This document shows, piece by piece, positions 1-8,871 of a DNA stretch of 64,000 bases. Within the stretch, counting starts at the first letter, position 1. Each line of letters opens with the position of its first letter. Under the pieces are notes generated by a model. It was not told the origin of the DNA, searched no databases, and saw only the letters and a list, made by a program, of their open reading frames with translations. Source of the stretch: Opitutaceae bacterium (GTDB taxonomy: Bacteria; Verrucomicrobiota; Verrucomicrobiia; Opitutales; Opitutaceae); the NCBI GenBank assembly GCA_015075305.1, contig JABTUS010000008.1, positions 186,001 to 250,000 of the forward strand. Direction: 5' to 3'. Position numbers and translations under genes: made by a program.

Positions 1-401
1 GTCACCAGGACCGCCGCATCATCCCTGCCGGTGAAGGGGAATGCTCCGACGGCATTGAAGGCGGCGGCGATCGCAGCGGCTTCTCCACCCGGAACCGTCC
101 AGCCCGCGTTCTCAAGAAACTTTGTCCCGCTGTTGTCGTAGAGTTCGAGCTTTGGCCTGGGAAGCGTGGCCTCCAGTCCGAACTGGGAGAGGCTGGGGCC
201 GGCCGCGCGGATGAGCACCTGCTTTGCAGGGCCCTCCCCGACCACAAATCCGGCCACGATGGACCGCGGACCAGTGCCGGCGTGCGCGCGGGAGGAGAGA
301 TTTCCGAGACGGTCGGGGTGGGGCGCCGCCGATGCACTCCAGACGAATGCCATCAGCATGAGGGCCGGTAGGTGTGGAATGGATACGCGATTCCCTTTCA
401 T
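1..401 (-). CDS. Secreted protein with NLSTRA-type repeat domain (N-terminal part only)
   Basis: The frame opens at the ATG at 399-401 and runs off the left edge, so only about 133 N-terminal residues are seen. Residues 1-28 (MKGNRVSIPHLPALMLMAFV...) form a Sec signal peptide ending near SAAPHP. What follows (GNLSSRAHAGTG, then VAGFVVGEGPAKQVLIRAAG, then GPSLSQFGLE) matches the repeat that is very common in large secreted Verrucomicrobia proteins of the NLSTRA...GFVV...LIRAVGP type. The domain is usually found near the ends of cell-surface or autotransporter-like proteins, and its function is unknown. The rest of the protein lies outside the window. The family assignment is by motif memory and the function is open. 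Confidence 0.75.
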   Translation of the reverse strand, partial: MKGNRVSIPHLPALMLMAFVWSASAAPHPDRLGNLSSRAHAGTGPRSIVAGFVVGEGPAKQVLIRAAGPSLSQFGLEATLPRPKLELYDNSGTKFLENAGWTVPGGEAAAIAAAFNAVGAFPFTGRDDAAVLV

Positions 402-733
402 GCATCGATGACTGATTCACACCCGTGTCCAAGGGGAGCTCGAAACGGCCGGAGCCGGTCAAAAAAGGATTAAAGCGCGCGCATCCCCGCGCCGTTTTTG
501 ATAATTCGAAAACAATTCCGGCGATCGAAAACAGCGGTCGCGGAGCCTGCGGGATTTCGCCCGATCTCCTGGGGAGTTGCGCGGCGAAATCCGTGCCGTT
601 GAGAGGTCGCGGCTGGAGGAAAGACCGGCAAATGCTGGATTGACTCACGCGTGCGGATCTGGCTCCGGCCGCCCGACACGCGCGAAACTTTTTCCTGTCG
701 CGGACCGGTGGTCCCGGGTAGCGTTGCCTTCGC
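402..733. other. Intergenic region between divergent genes
   Basis: About 330 bases separate the divergent repeat-domain protein and the aminotransferase. Short open frames occur here, but none has a ribosome binding site, a coding-like composition or a recognisable product. The stretch should hold promoters in both directions. I see no convincing -10/-35 pair, hairpin terminator or RNA gene. Confidence 0.5.
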
Positions 734-2071
734 ATGGTGCCCGTCATTCCGCCAAGTTCATACATTCCGAAGCCATACCGCGGCTCTTCCGCGGAGGAGG
801 TGCTTGCCCTGCGGAAACAGTATCTGAACCCGGTGATCTTCCATTACTACCGGAAGCCGCTCATGATCGTTGAAGGACGCGCGCAGTGGCTGTTTGATGA
901 AACCGGTCGGAGGTATCTGGATGGTTTTGGCGGGATTGTGACCGTGGGTCTGGGGCACTGCCATCCGGAGGTTGTGGCGGCGGCCAACCTGCAGAACGGG
1001 ATGATTTCCCATACGACGTCCATCTATCTGAATCCGGAGCCGGCCCTGTATGCGAAGGAGCTGGCCGCGAAACTGCCGGGCGAGCTCAAGGTGGTCTACT
1101 TTGTCAACTCGGGCTCGGAGGCCAACGATCTGGCCATGCTTATGGCGAGAGCCTTCACCGGCAACTATGACATGATCGCCTTGAGGAACGGCTATCATGG
1201 CGGCACGACCGGCACCATGGGACTCACCTCCCACAGCACCTGGAAGTACAATGTGCCCCACAATTTCGGGGTGCAGCATGCGCAGGCGCCGGACACCTAT
1301 CGCGGTCCCTTTGGCGGAGATGATCCCGAGGCAGGGAGAAAGTATGCGGCGGACGTGGAGTCGCTCATTCAATTTGGAACCTCGGGTCGCATCGCCGGCT
1401 TCATCGCCGAGTCCGTTCAGGGCGTTGCGGGTGCGGTGGTCTATCCGGACGGATACCTGCGGCATGCCTTTGCGCATGCGAGAGCCGCCGGAGGCGTCTG
1501 CATTTGTGACGAGGTGCAGACCGGGTTCGGCCGCACGGGATCGCATTACTGGGGTTTTGAAACCCAGGGCGTGCTGCCCGACATCGTGACGATGGCCAAG
1601 GGCATCGGCAACGGCCACCCTCTTGCCGCGGTCGTGACCACGCCGCGCATTTCCGAGGCGATGCTTTCGCGCACGCATTTCAACACCTTTGGAGGCAATC
1701 CGGTTTCCTGCGCGATAGGACGGGCCGTGCTTCGGGTGATCGACAGGGAGGAGCTGCAGAAGAACAGCCTTGAGGTGGGGGCTCACTTGAAGGCCGGGCT
1801 GGAGGGACTGGCTGCACGGCACTCCCTCATTGGAGAGGTTCGGGGACTCGGTCTTTTGCTCGGAGTGGAGCTGGTGAAGGATCGAAAGTCAAAGGAGCCG
1901 GCAAAGGAGGCGTGCGCGGCCGTCTTCGAGAGGGCGCGCGAGCTCGGGCTCCTGATCGGCAAGGGAGGCCTTTGGGGCAACACGCTTCGCATCACTCCGC
2001 CGCTGTGCATCACGCGCGCCGATGCGGATTTCATCGTGGCGGTTCTGGATGAGGCGCTGCGCGCCGCGTAG
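734..2071 (+). CDS. Class III PLP aminotransferase, alanine-glyoxylate aminotransferase 2-like
   Basis: The 445-residue protein is a fold-type I, PLP-dependent class III aminotransferase. Visible hallmarks are FVNSGSEANDLAMLMAR (cofactor phosphate region), a YHGGTTGTMG segment, ICDEVQTGFGRTG with the Asp that contacts the PLP ring nitrogen, and MAKGIGNGHPLAAV with the PLP lysine. The opening (PVIFHYYRKPLMIVEGRAQW) resembles AGXT2/ornithine-type enzymes that use glyoxylate or pyruvate as amino acceptor. The ATG at 734 gives the usual family length; no strong Shine-Dalgarno is seen. rsgA follows after about 35 bases. Class III is very likely; the exact substrate pair (alanine/glyoxylate, beta-alanine, or another omega-amino acid) is not settled by sequence. 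Confidence 0.88.
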   Translation: MVPVIPPSSYIPKPYRGSSAEEVLALRKQYLNPVIFHYYRKPLMIVEGRAQWLFDETGRRYLDGFGGIVTVGLGHCHPEVVAAANLQNGMISHTTSIYLNPEPALYAKELAAKLPGELKVVYFVNSGSEANDLAMLMARAFTGNYDMIALRNGYHGGTTGTMGLTSHSTWKYNVPHNFGVQHAQAPDTYRGPFGGDDPEAGRKYAADVESLIQFGTSGRIAGFIAESVQGVAGAVVYPDGYLRHAFAHARAAGGVCICDEVQTGFGRTGSHYWGFETQGVLPDIVTMAKGIGNGHPLAAVVTTPRISEAMLSRTHFNTFGGNPVSCAIGRAVLRVIDREELQKNSLEVGAHLKAGLEGLAARHSLIGEVRGLGLLLGVELVKDRKSKEPAKEACAAVFERARELGLLIGKGGLWGNTLRITPPLCITRADADFIVAVLDEALRAA

Positions 2072-2105
2072 TCGGGCGGACGCGATGCCGGAGAAGGATG
2101 CCGCG

Positions 2106-3188
2106 ATGAGCCTCTCGGACTTTGGATGGACAGACGCGCTCGCCGGTGTGTTCGCCCCGCACTCGCCTGCGGGGATGGAGCCGGCCCGCGTGGTCTGCGA
2201 GCTGAGGAGGAACTTCTATGCCGTGCAGCTCGATTCCGGCGAGATGCTGGGTGAATGCGGCGGCGGATTTTTCCATCTGGCGCGCACGCCCGGGCAGTTT
2301 CCCGCAATCGGCGACTGGGTTGGAGTGACGCGCCGCCCGGATGGCTCGAGGGTCGACATTCGCGTGGTGCTTCCGCGGCGCACAAAGTTGTCCCGCCGCG
2401 CGGCCGGAACGGAGGAGCAGGAGCAGATCGTGGCGGCGAATGTGGACACCGTGTTCGTGGTCTGCGGTCTCGACAACAACTTCAACCTGCGCCGGATCCA
2501 GCGTTTCGTCGTGGCGGTGCGGGAAGGCGGGGCGGAGCCGGTGGTGCTGCTCAACAAGAGTGACCTCGCCGACGATGCGGAAGCCCTGCGGGAAGCGGTG
2601 GCGGAGGCGGCTCCCGGAGTGACGATCCACCTGACGAGCGCGGAGACGCGCAGGGGACTGAAGGCATTGCAGGAGCGCCATGTCCTGCGCGGGCGCACTC
2701 TCGCGTTTGTCGGTTCGTCCGGGACCGGAAAGTCGAGCCTGGTGAATGCCCTGCTTCGGGAGGATGCGCTGCCGGTTGGTGAAGTGAGGGAGGGCGACAG
2801 CAAGGGGCGTCACACGACGACGCGGCGTGAACTTGTGCTGACGCGTTCGGGCGCCCTGCTGATCGACACCCCCGGACTGCGGGAACTGCAGTTTTGGGAT
2901 GCCGATGCGGCGGTAGGGGAGTCGTTCGCCGACATTGTCGACCGGGCGCTCCACTGCCGCTTCACCAACTGCCGGCATGAGAACGAGAAAGGCTGTGCTG
3001 TGCGCGAGGCGATCGCTTCTGGGGAGCTGTCAGAGGATCGGTTGGTTGCCTACCGCAAACTCAAGGACGAGACGGAAGCGCGCGCTCGCGTCCATCGAAG
3101 GCCGTCCGCCCTGGCCAGCAAGCCGGGGTGGCGTCAGCGGGAGGATGGGGCGAAGCCATTCCGGTACCGTCACCAGGAAGAGGATTGA
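2106..3188 (+). CDS. rsgA: Ribosome small-subunit-dependent GTPase RsgA
   Basis: This 360-residue circularly permuted GTPase acts in late 30S subunit assembly. The G motifs come in the permuted order typical of the family: NKSDL (G4), TSA (G5), then GSSGTGKSSLVNAL (G1) and DTPGLRELQ (G3). An N-terminal OB-fold precedes them, and a C-terminal zinc knuckle (CRFTNCRHENEKGC) supplies the Cys/His ligands. The ATG at 2106 was chosen because GGAGAAGG lies about 8 bases upstream; an in-frame ATG at 2085 is an alternative. It follows the aminotransferase closely and may be co-transcribed. Length and motifs are complete, so it should be functional. Confidence 0.93.
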   Translation: MSLSDFGWTDALAGVFAPHSPAGMEPARVVCELRRNFYAVQLDSGEMLGECGGGFFHLARTPGQFPAIGDWVGVTRRPDGSRVDIRVVLPRRTKLSRRAAGTEEQEQIVAANVDTVFVVCGLDNNFNLRRIQRFVVAVREGGAEPVVLLNKSDLADDAEALREAVAEAAPGVTIHLTSAETRRGLKALQERHVLRGRTLAFVGSSGTGKSSLVNALLREDALPVGEVREGDSKGRHTTTRRELVLTRSGALLIDTPGLRELQFWDADAAVGESFADIVDRALHCRFTNCRHENEKGCAVREAIASGELSEDRLVAYRKLKDETEARARVHRRPSALASKPGWRQREDGAKPFRYRHQEED

Positions 3189-3241
3189 GCGGTTCGAATT
3201 GCGCAATCCCACACTGGATTTCACGCGGGGGCGTCGCCTGC

Positions 3242-4567
3242 CTAGAGCCTCGACTCCGCTGCGATTCTTGCGAGTCCTGCGTTGATCTCCGATTCCGGGA
3301 TCCAGCGTCCGCGGACCATCACGCCGGCTGGATTGCGGAGGTGGGCGAGGTCGGCGAGAGGGTTCTCCTTCAGCAGCACGAGGTCGGCGCGGTGGCCGGC
3401 GGCGACAAGGCCGAAAGTGTCCGCTTTCTTCAGGAAATCGCCGACATTCGCGGTGGCGGTTTGCAGGACCTGAAATGGCGTGAGGCCGCAGGCCTCCATC
3501 GCCTTCATCTCACGGTGAATTGAAAAGCCGGGAACGCTGAACTGCTGCGGGGAGTCGGTTCCAAAAACGATGTGAACGCCGCCATTGTGCAGGGCGCGCA
3601 GCAGGATTTTCCGGTTGTCGGCGGTCCGGCGGGCTTTCTCCCTGTCGAACGTGAAGGCACCCTGCCGCCTTTCGTAGTTCGACGTCCAGCGGTGGACCTC
3701 GGCGGCCGGCATGTATTTAAGTTCTGGATACGCACTCATCGTCTCAAGGGAGGCCGATCCCAGGATTGTCTCCCAGAGGACCATGGTCGGGACAACCCAG
3801 GCGCCGGCCTCGCGGGTGAGCTTCACGATCTCCTGGAGCCGGGCGGGGTCAATCGGAGCCTTTTCGGCATGCAGGTGTTCGATGTAACCGTCCAGGTGGT
3901 CGATGGATTCCTGACCCATTTCCAGTGCGTGCTGCAGGCCGACGTCGACGGGGACGTGCCCGGCAAACCGGATCCCCAGCGAATCAGCCGTTGCGGCCAT
4001 GGCGTCGTAGGCGGCGCGCGTCAGACCCGGGTGAACCTTGAGCAGGTCCCATCCCTCCGCCTTCTGTTCGCGCACCCGCTGCCCGGCCTGCGCGGGCGAG
4101 TGCACGGTTGTGCCGGAGAAACTGGGGCCCGCAAGGTGGAGCGTGGGTCCAAGGAGTCTGCCGGTCTTCACACGGTAGCGAAGCTCGAGTTGACCGGGCC
4201 ATCCCAGCATGCCCCGCACGGTGGTCACGCCGTTGGCCAGAAAGAGAAAATAGGTGTTCTCAATGTAGGACTCGGAGGAACCTGCTGGCGGATTGTGGCC
4301 GTGCATCTCCCCGAGTCCGGGAATCAGATACTTGCCGGCGGCATTGATGATGCGCGCCCCGTCGGGGATCGCGGTTTCCGCCATGGGACCCACGGCGGTG
4401 ATTCGATCTCCGACAACAACGACGCTTTGGTGCGGCAGAACCGTGTCACGGTCCATCGGGATCACGCTGGCATTGACGAACGCAATGGCCTCGTCCGCAC
4501 TGGCCAAGTTCGGGAGGACGAGACACGGCAGGGAGAGCAGAACGAATCGAAGACAATGGAGTTTCAT
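3242..4567 (-). CDS. Exported metal-dependent amidohydrolase
   Basis: The 441-residue protein begins with a Sec signal peptide (MKLHCLRFVLLSLPCLVLPN, cleaved near LASADE). The amidohydrolase superfamily fold is indicated by the metal-binding GEMHGHN after the N-terminal beta-sandwich, a WDLLKVHPG segment (candidate bridging lysine), FAGHVP and IDHLDGY histidines, FGTDSP with the catalytic aspartate, and the C-terminal GHRADLVLLKENPL. This pattern fits the imidazolonepropionase/Xaa-Pro dipeptidase-like branch that hydrolyses cyclic amides or dipeptides in the periplasm. It is divergent from the next gene, about 125 bases away. The start at 4567 is preferred over an upstream in-frame one because it opens directly on the signal peptide. 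The substrate is unknown. Confidence 0.85.
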   Translation of the reverse strand: MKLHCLRFVLLSLPCLVLPNLASADEAIAFVNASVIPMDRDTVLPHQSVVVVGDRITAVGPMAETAIPDGARIINAAGKYLIPGLGEMHGHNPPAGSSESYIENTYFLFLANGVTTVRGMLGWPGQLELRYRVKTGRLLGPTLHLAGPSFSGTTVHSPAQAGQRVREQKAEGWDLLKVHPGLTRAAYDAMAATADSLGIRFAGHVPVDVGLQHALEMGQESIDHLDGYIEHLHAEKAPIDPARLQEIVKLTREAGAWVVPTMVLWETILGSASLETMSAYPELKYMPAAEVHRWTSNYERRQGAFTFDREKARRTADNRKILLRALHNGGVHIVFGTDSPQQFSVPGFSIHREMKAMEACGLTPFQVLQTATANVGDFLKKADTFGLVAAGHRADLVLLKENPLADLAHLRNPAGVMVRGRWIPESEINAGLARIAAESRL

Positions 4568-4693
4568 GGGGTGGCGCTGTCTCCATCGGGGAGACAGCCG
4601 CAGGGTCGCACGTCCGGCACCGCACGACAAGCATGGTGTGGAGCCGTCGGAAGCGGACGCGATTGCGTTTCTCGCTCGGGCTGGTACGAAGGC

Positions 4694-6490
4694 ATGATGA
4701 ATCCCCTCACCCTGACAAGGCCCTCCGCAAGGCGTCCCGCTTCAGTGTTTCTCGCCGTCTGTCTGACCGCGGCAGTTTCCCCGTGCGCCCGCCCCGCTGC
4801 GGATGAGTATCCCGCGCATCCCGACTCGCAAGTGCAGGCGGGGGTTCCGGTCGGGGATCTGATCAAGTTCACCCTCGAGCAATCGAGAATTTTTCCCGGC
4901 ACGTCGCGCGAAGTGACCGTGTATGTGCCGAAGCAGTACAATCCGGACAAGCGGGCCTGCGTCTATGTCAACCAGGACGGCGTGCAGTGGGACGCGCCCG
5001 TGGTGTTCGACAATCTCATCGCGCGAGGCGAGCTGCCGGTGATCATCGGCGTCTTCGTGCGTCCGGGCGTGGTCAAGCCGCTTTCGAATGCGACCGTGCC
5101 TCGATTCAATCGCAGCTTTGAATATGACGGACTCGGAGATGCGTATGCCCGCCACCTGCTGGACGAGGTATTCCCCGCGGTGGAGGAGAGGTCCGCTCCA
5201 GATGGACGTCCCATACGCCTGTCGAAGTCTGGAAATGACCGCGCCATAGGGGGCAGCAGCAGTGGTGCGATAGCGGCGTTCACCGCCGCGTGGGAGCGAC
5301 CCGATGCGTTCACGCGCGTCTTCAGCTCCGTGGGCACGTACGTCGGCCTGCGCGGGGGCGACCGCTATGCGACGCTTGTGCGGAAAACTGAACCAAAGCC
5401 GATTCGGATCTACATGGTGGATGGCTCGAATGATCTGAACATCTATGGGGGCGACTGGTGGATGGCGAACCAGACGCTTGAGCGGGCGCTCATGTTTTCC
5501 GGGTACGACGTTTCGCATGTCTGGGGTGAAGGCGGGCACAACAGGAAGTTCGGGACATACCTGTTTCCCGATGCGATACGCTGGCTGTGGCGGAACTGGC
5601 CGGAGCCCGTCCGACCTGCGGGACCGACGAAGAATGCCGTGCTCCAGGAAATCCTGATCCCAGGTGAGGACTGGCACCTTGTTGGGGAGGGCTTCAAGTG
5701 GGCGGAGGGCCCTGCGGTTGACGCGAAAGGGCGGGTGTTTTTCACGGACATCCCCTCGAGTCGGATCTACCGCATCACGACGGAGGGAAAACCGGAGGTT
5801 TTTGTCGAGAAGTCGCGGAGGGCGGCGGGCCAGCATTTTGGAAACGACGGGCGGCTCTATGTCGTGTGCAGGGACGACAAGCAGATAGTCGCCTACGATG
5901 CCGGCGGACGTTCCGAGGTGGTGGCGTCGGACATACTCGGCAATGATCTGGTGGTGGCGCACAATGGAAACATCTACGTTTCCGTGCCACCGGTGACGGA
6001 CAAGGAATCCAGCCAGGTGATTCTCATCCGGCCGGACGGGAGCAAGCAGGTGGTCGACAAGGGCGTGCGGTCTGCCAATGGGATCACACTTTCGCCGGAT
6101 CAGTCGTTTCTCTATGTGAATGACTTCCGTTCCCACTGGGTCTACAGTTTTCAGGTACAGCCCGATGGGACCCTCGCTTCAGGGCAGAGGTACTGCTGGC
6201 TGCATGTGCCGGACACCGAGGACCAGAGTTTTGCCGACGGCATTCGTTGTGATCGCGAGGGGCGGATCTACGTGGCGACGCGCATGGGCATTCAGATTTG
6301 CGATCAGGCGGGACGGGTGAACGCGATCCTTCCCACACCGAATGGCAGGCTTTCTCACCTGGTTTTTGGCGGCGAAGGGTTCAACATTCTCTACGCCACC
6401 TGCGGGGACAAAGTCTACCGTCGCAAGGTCAACACCCAGGGTGCGAACGCCTGGGCTGCTCCCGTCAAGCCTCCGCCTCCCCGCCTGTAG
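4694..6490 (+). CDS. Exported esterase - SMP-30/gluconolactonase fusion protein
   Basis: The 598-residue product has a signal peptide (about residues 1-36), then an alpha/beta-hydrolase of the enterochelin-esterase (Fes/YieL-like) type at about residues 55-300. That part contains the nucleophile motif GGSSSG near residue 189, an Asp in VDGSNDLN, and His in EGGHN. A second domain, residues 320-585, is a six-bladed SMP-30/gluconolactonase propeller (EGPAVDAKGRVFFTDIPSSR, ANGITLSPDQ, FADGIRCDREGRIYVAT). Such fusions occur in planctomycetes and verrucomicrobia, where ester or lactone bonds of plant polysaccharides are likely targets. The open frame extends far upstream antisense to the amidohydrolase; the ATG at 4694 is the real start because it opens on the signal peptide. 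The exact substrate is not known. Confidence 0.87.
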   Translation: MMNPLTLTRPSARRPASVFLAVCLTAAVSPCARPAADEYPAHPDSQVQAGVPVGDLIKFTLEQSRIFPGTSREVTVYVPKQYNPDKRACVYVNQDGVQWDAPVVFDNLIARGELPVIIGVFVRPGVVKPLSNATVPRFNRSFEYDGLGDAYARHLLDEVFPAVEERSAPDGRPIRLSKSGNDRAIGGSSSGAIAAFTAAWERPDAFTRVFSSVGTYVGLRGGDRYATLVRKTEPKPIRIYMVDGSNDLNIYGGDWWMANQTLERALMFSGYDVSHVWGEGGHNRKFGTYLFPDAIRWLWRNWPEPVRPAGPTKNAVLQEILIPGEDWHLVGEGFKWAEGPAVDAKGRVFFTDIPSSRIYRITTEGKPEVFVEKSRRAAGQHFGNDGRLYVVCRDDKQIVAYDAGGRSEVVASDILGNDLVVAHNGNIYVSVPPVTDKESSQVILIRPDGSKQVVDKGVRSANGITLSPDQSFLYVNDFRSHWVYSFQVQPDGTLASGQRYCWLHVPDTEDQSFADGIRCDREGRIYVATRMGIQICDQAGRVNAILPTPNGRLSHLVFGGEGFNILYATCGDKVYRRKVNTQGANAWAAPVKPPPPRL

Positions 6491-6616
6491 TCGCAGAGCG
6501 CCATCGCTCAGGGGAATCGATGCCGCCTGACTTGCTGGCGCCGGCCTGATGCCAGGTTTCGACGCGGAAACCCGTTGACGGGAATGGGTGAGCGCGGGCA
6601 TTTCGGAGGATTCACG

Positions 6617-7765
6617 ATGGAAACAAAGCTGCCGGCACTCTTTCAGGATACATTCGGACGCCGTCCCGACGTGGTCACGCGGGCGCCTGGTCGCATCGAG
6701 TTCATCGGGAATCACACCGACTACAACGGAGGCACGGTGCTTGGCGCGGCGATTGATCGCGGTGTCTGGGTTGCGGTCGCGAAACGATCGGATGCGACGC
6801 GAAGATTCTTCAGCGCGCTGGGTGGCGGAATCACCACGCTGCCAGCCACCGGACTACCCCGGCAGGGTGGCCAGTCGGGATGGGTCAATTATCCGCTGGG
6901 CGTGCTTGCCGCGATGCCGGAGTTTGGGTTGCGTGCACCCGAGGGGTTTGATCTTGCCGTGATCTCGGATCTGCCGACCGGCGCGGGCCTGTCGAGCAGT
7001 GCTGCCCTGGAACTGGCGTCCGCCCTGGCATTCCTCGCGGTCACGGGCCAGGAGGTTCCAACGGAGCAACTGGTGAGGATTGGGCGCCACGCGGAGAATC
7101 ATTTTGTCGGCGTGCCCTGTGGAATCCTGGATCAGGGTGTTTCCGGATTTGGACGCGAGGACGCACTGGTTTTTATAGACTGCCGTGTCCCGCGTTTCGA
7201 CACGGTGCCATTGCCGGGTTCCGCGCATTTCTGGGTGTTCAACACCCACACCAGGCACGCGCTGGTGGATGGGCTTTATGCGGAGCGCCACCGCGAATGC
7301 ATGGCCGCGGCCAGGGCGCTGGGAGTCGGGCAACTTGCGGAGATTTCGCGTCGAGATCTCATCGCAAGGGAATCTTCGCTGGACCCCTTGATTTTCCGGC
7401 GCGCGCGCCATGTGGTTGAGGAAATTGAGCGCGTCGGAGAGACTGTCGCTGCTCTGCGCCGCGCGGATCTTGCCGGTGTTGGAAAACTCCTCAAGGCATC
7501 GCATGCGAGTTCACGGCTGCTTTTTGAAAACAGCACGCCGGAGCTGGACTTCCTTGTGGATGACTTGTCTCGTCGCGGATCAGTCCATGGAGCCCGCCTG
7601 ACCGGTGGCGGTTTCGGCGGTGCGGTCATGGCTCTCGCCTCTGAGGAGTTCGGGGAAAATGATGCGAGGCAGGTTGTTGCGGACTATGCTGATGCGTTCG
7701 GCGCCAAACCGGACCACCTCCATCTGAAGACCGGTCCGGGCGCCCGGGTGGTAACGCGAGGTTGA
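6617..7765 (+). CDS. galK: Galactokinase
   Basis: The 382-residue GHMP kinase phosphorylates galactose at C1 in the Leloir pathway. The galactokinase signature GRIEFIGNHTDYNGG is near the N terminus, the ATP-binding LPTGAGLSSSAALE loop follows, and the C-terminal TGGGFGGAVMAL motif is intact. A strong GGAGGA lies 6 bases before the ATG at 6617, which decides the start. No other galactose genes are adjacent. Other GHMP sugar kinases (for example N-acetylgalactosamine kinase) share the motifs, but galactokinase is the best reading. Confidence 0.87.
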   Translation: METKLPALFQDTFGRRPDVVTRAPGRIEFIGNHTDYNGGTVLGAAIDRGVWVAVAKRSDATRRFFSALGGGITTLPATGLPRQGGQSGWVNYPLGVLAAMPEFGLRAPEGFDLAVISDLPTGAGLSSSAALELASALAFLAVTGQEVPTEQLVRIGRHAENHFVGVPCGILDQGVSGFGREDALVFIDCRVPRFDTVPLPGSAHFWVFNTHTRHALVDGLYAERHRECMAAARALGVGQLAEISRRDLIARESSLDPLIFRRARHVVEEIERVGETVAALRRADLAGVGKLLKASHASSRLLFENSTPELDFLVDDLSRRGSVHGARLTGGGFGGAVMALASEEFGENDARQVVADYADAFGAKPDHLHLKTGPGARVVTRG

Positions 7766-7863
7766 CGCGCTTTTAGCAATTTCCCCGTGGCTGCGTCCTG
7801 TTGCACCCCGCCGTCGCCCGTGCGCGTCTGAGGGAGAGGTTAATTCGCCGGGAGAGTGTGCCG

Positions 7864-8739
7864 ATGTGTGGCCTATCCATGCCTTTGATCGACCAGCCGC
7901 CGGCGCCTGAGCTCCTTGTGAGGGAGCTCGATGACCTTCCGCCGACGCCGCGCGTGCTGCAGTCCCTTCAACGGATGATTGCGGATCCGGACGCCATGCT
8001 GGTGGACATGGGGGACATGGTGGCGCTCGAGCCCGGCCTGTCGGCCCGGGTCGTGCGCATTGCCAACAGCGCGGTCTTTCGCCGGGGCGCGAAGGTCGAC
8101 AACATTCTGGAGGCCATTCAGCGCGTCGGCCTGTCCGGTATCCACGAACTGGTTACGTTTGCCGTGGGATCGCAGATGGTTGGCAGGCCGCTGGGCACCT
8201 ACAAGCTCGATGCGCAGTCCCTCTGGGCGCGCGCCGTCACCTGTGCTCTTGCCGCGGCGGGAATCGGCGAGAAGAGTGATGTCGACCGGGTTTCAGCCTA
8301 TTCGGCCGGTCTCATGCATGGTCTCGGCCTGGTGGTGATTGATCGCTATGCCGTGCGTCAGACACCCGCCCGCCACATCGAGACCGCGGGCTATCCGCTT
8401 GACACGGCTGCGGCGGAGAGAACCTGGCTCGGCTACTCTCATGCGGAGGCGGGAGCGGCGCTCCTTGAGATGTGGGGATTTTCCGCGGATGTCTGCAATG
8501 CCGTGCGCTTTCAGCTCGAACCTGAGAAGTGTCCCGAGGAGCACCGCGTGCTGTGCATGACGATCGCCATTGCGCGCTGGGCGCGTTCGTGTCTCTGCAT
8601 GCATTCGGCGGATGTGCCGGATCAACCGTCAGGCGCCTGGCTGGCGGCGACCGGGATGAAGGCGACCGACCTCGAGGAGTGGCTGAAGGGGTTGCGCAAG
8701 CAGAGTCAGCTCGCCTGCAGCGAACTGAGATTGTACTAG
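7864..8739 (+). CDS. HDOD-domain signalling protein
   Basis: The 291-residue protein carries one HDOD domain at about residues 20-220, recognisable from LPPTPRVLQSLQRMIADPDA, LEPGLSARVVRIANSAVF and AIQRVGLSGIHELVTFAV. HDOD domains are HD-like folds that have usually lost phosphodiesterase activity and act in bacterial signalling. No GGDEF, EAL or receiver domain is fused to it. Several starts are possible; the ATG at 7864 has a GGGAG about 9 bases upstream. It is about 100 bases after galK, with no evident functional link. Confidence 0.8.
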   Translation: MCGLSMPLIDQPPAPELLVRELDDLPPTPRVLQSLQRMIADPDAMLVDMGDMVALEPGLSARVVRIANSAVFRRGAKVDNILEAIQRVGLSGIHELVTFAVGSQMVGRPLGTYKLDAQSLWARAVTCALAAAGIGEKSDVDRVSAYSAGLMHGLGLVVIDRYAVRQTPARHIETAGYPLDTAAAERTWLGYSHAEAGAALLEMWGFSADVCNAVRFQLEPEKCPEEHRVLCMTIAIARWARSCLCMHSADVPDQPSGAWLAATGMKATDLEEWLKGLRKQSQLACSELRLY

Positions 8740-8871
8740 CCGCTGGTCGGCGGCCCGGGTCGGCGCGGCGTTGCGCCGCAGACGACTCAGGAAAATTGCC
8801 GGCGCACTCGACATGCGGGCGAACTGCGCATTGACTGACTCACTCTCCGGGCCTTGGTGCCGCCTCTCCCC

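Noticed and set aside
758-1822. Long open frame (354 aa) on the minus strand
   Set aside because: It is exactly antisense to the aminotransferase gene, which has clear family motifs; high GC keeps the opposite strand open.
3572-4693. In-frame upstream extension of the esterase/SMP-30 gene
   Set aside because: It is antisense to the amidohydrolase gene and shows no protein-like motifs; the signal peptide begins at 4694.
4742-6136. 464-aa open frame on the minus strand
   Set aside because: Antisense shadow of the esterase/SMP-30 fusion gene, without recognisable domains.
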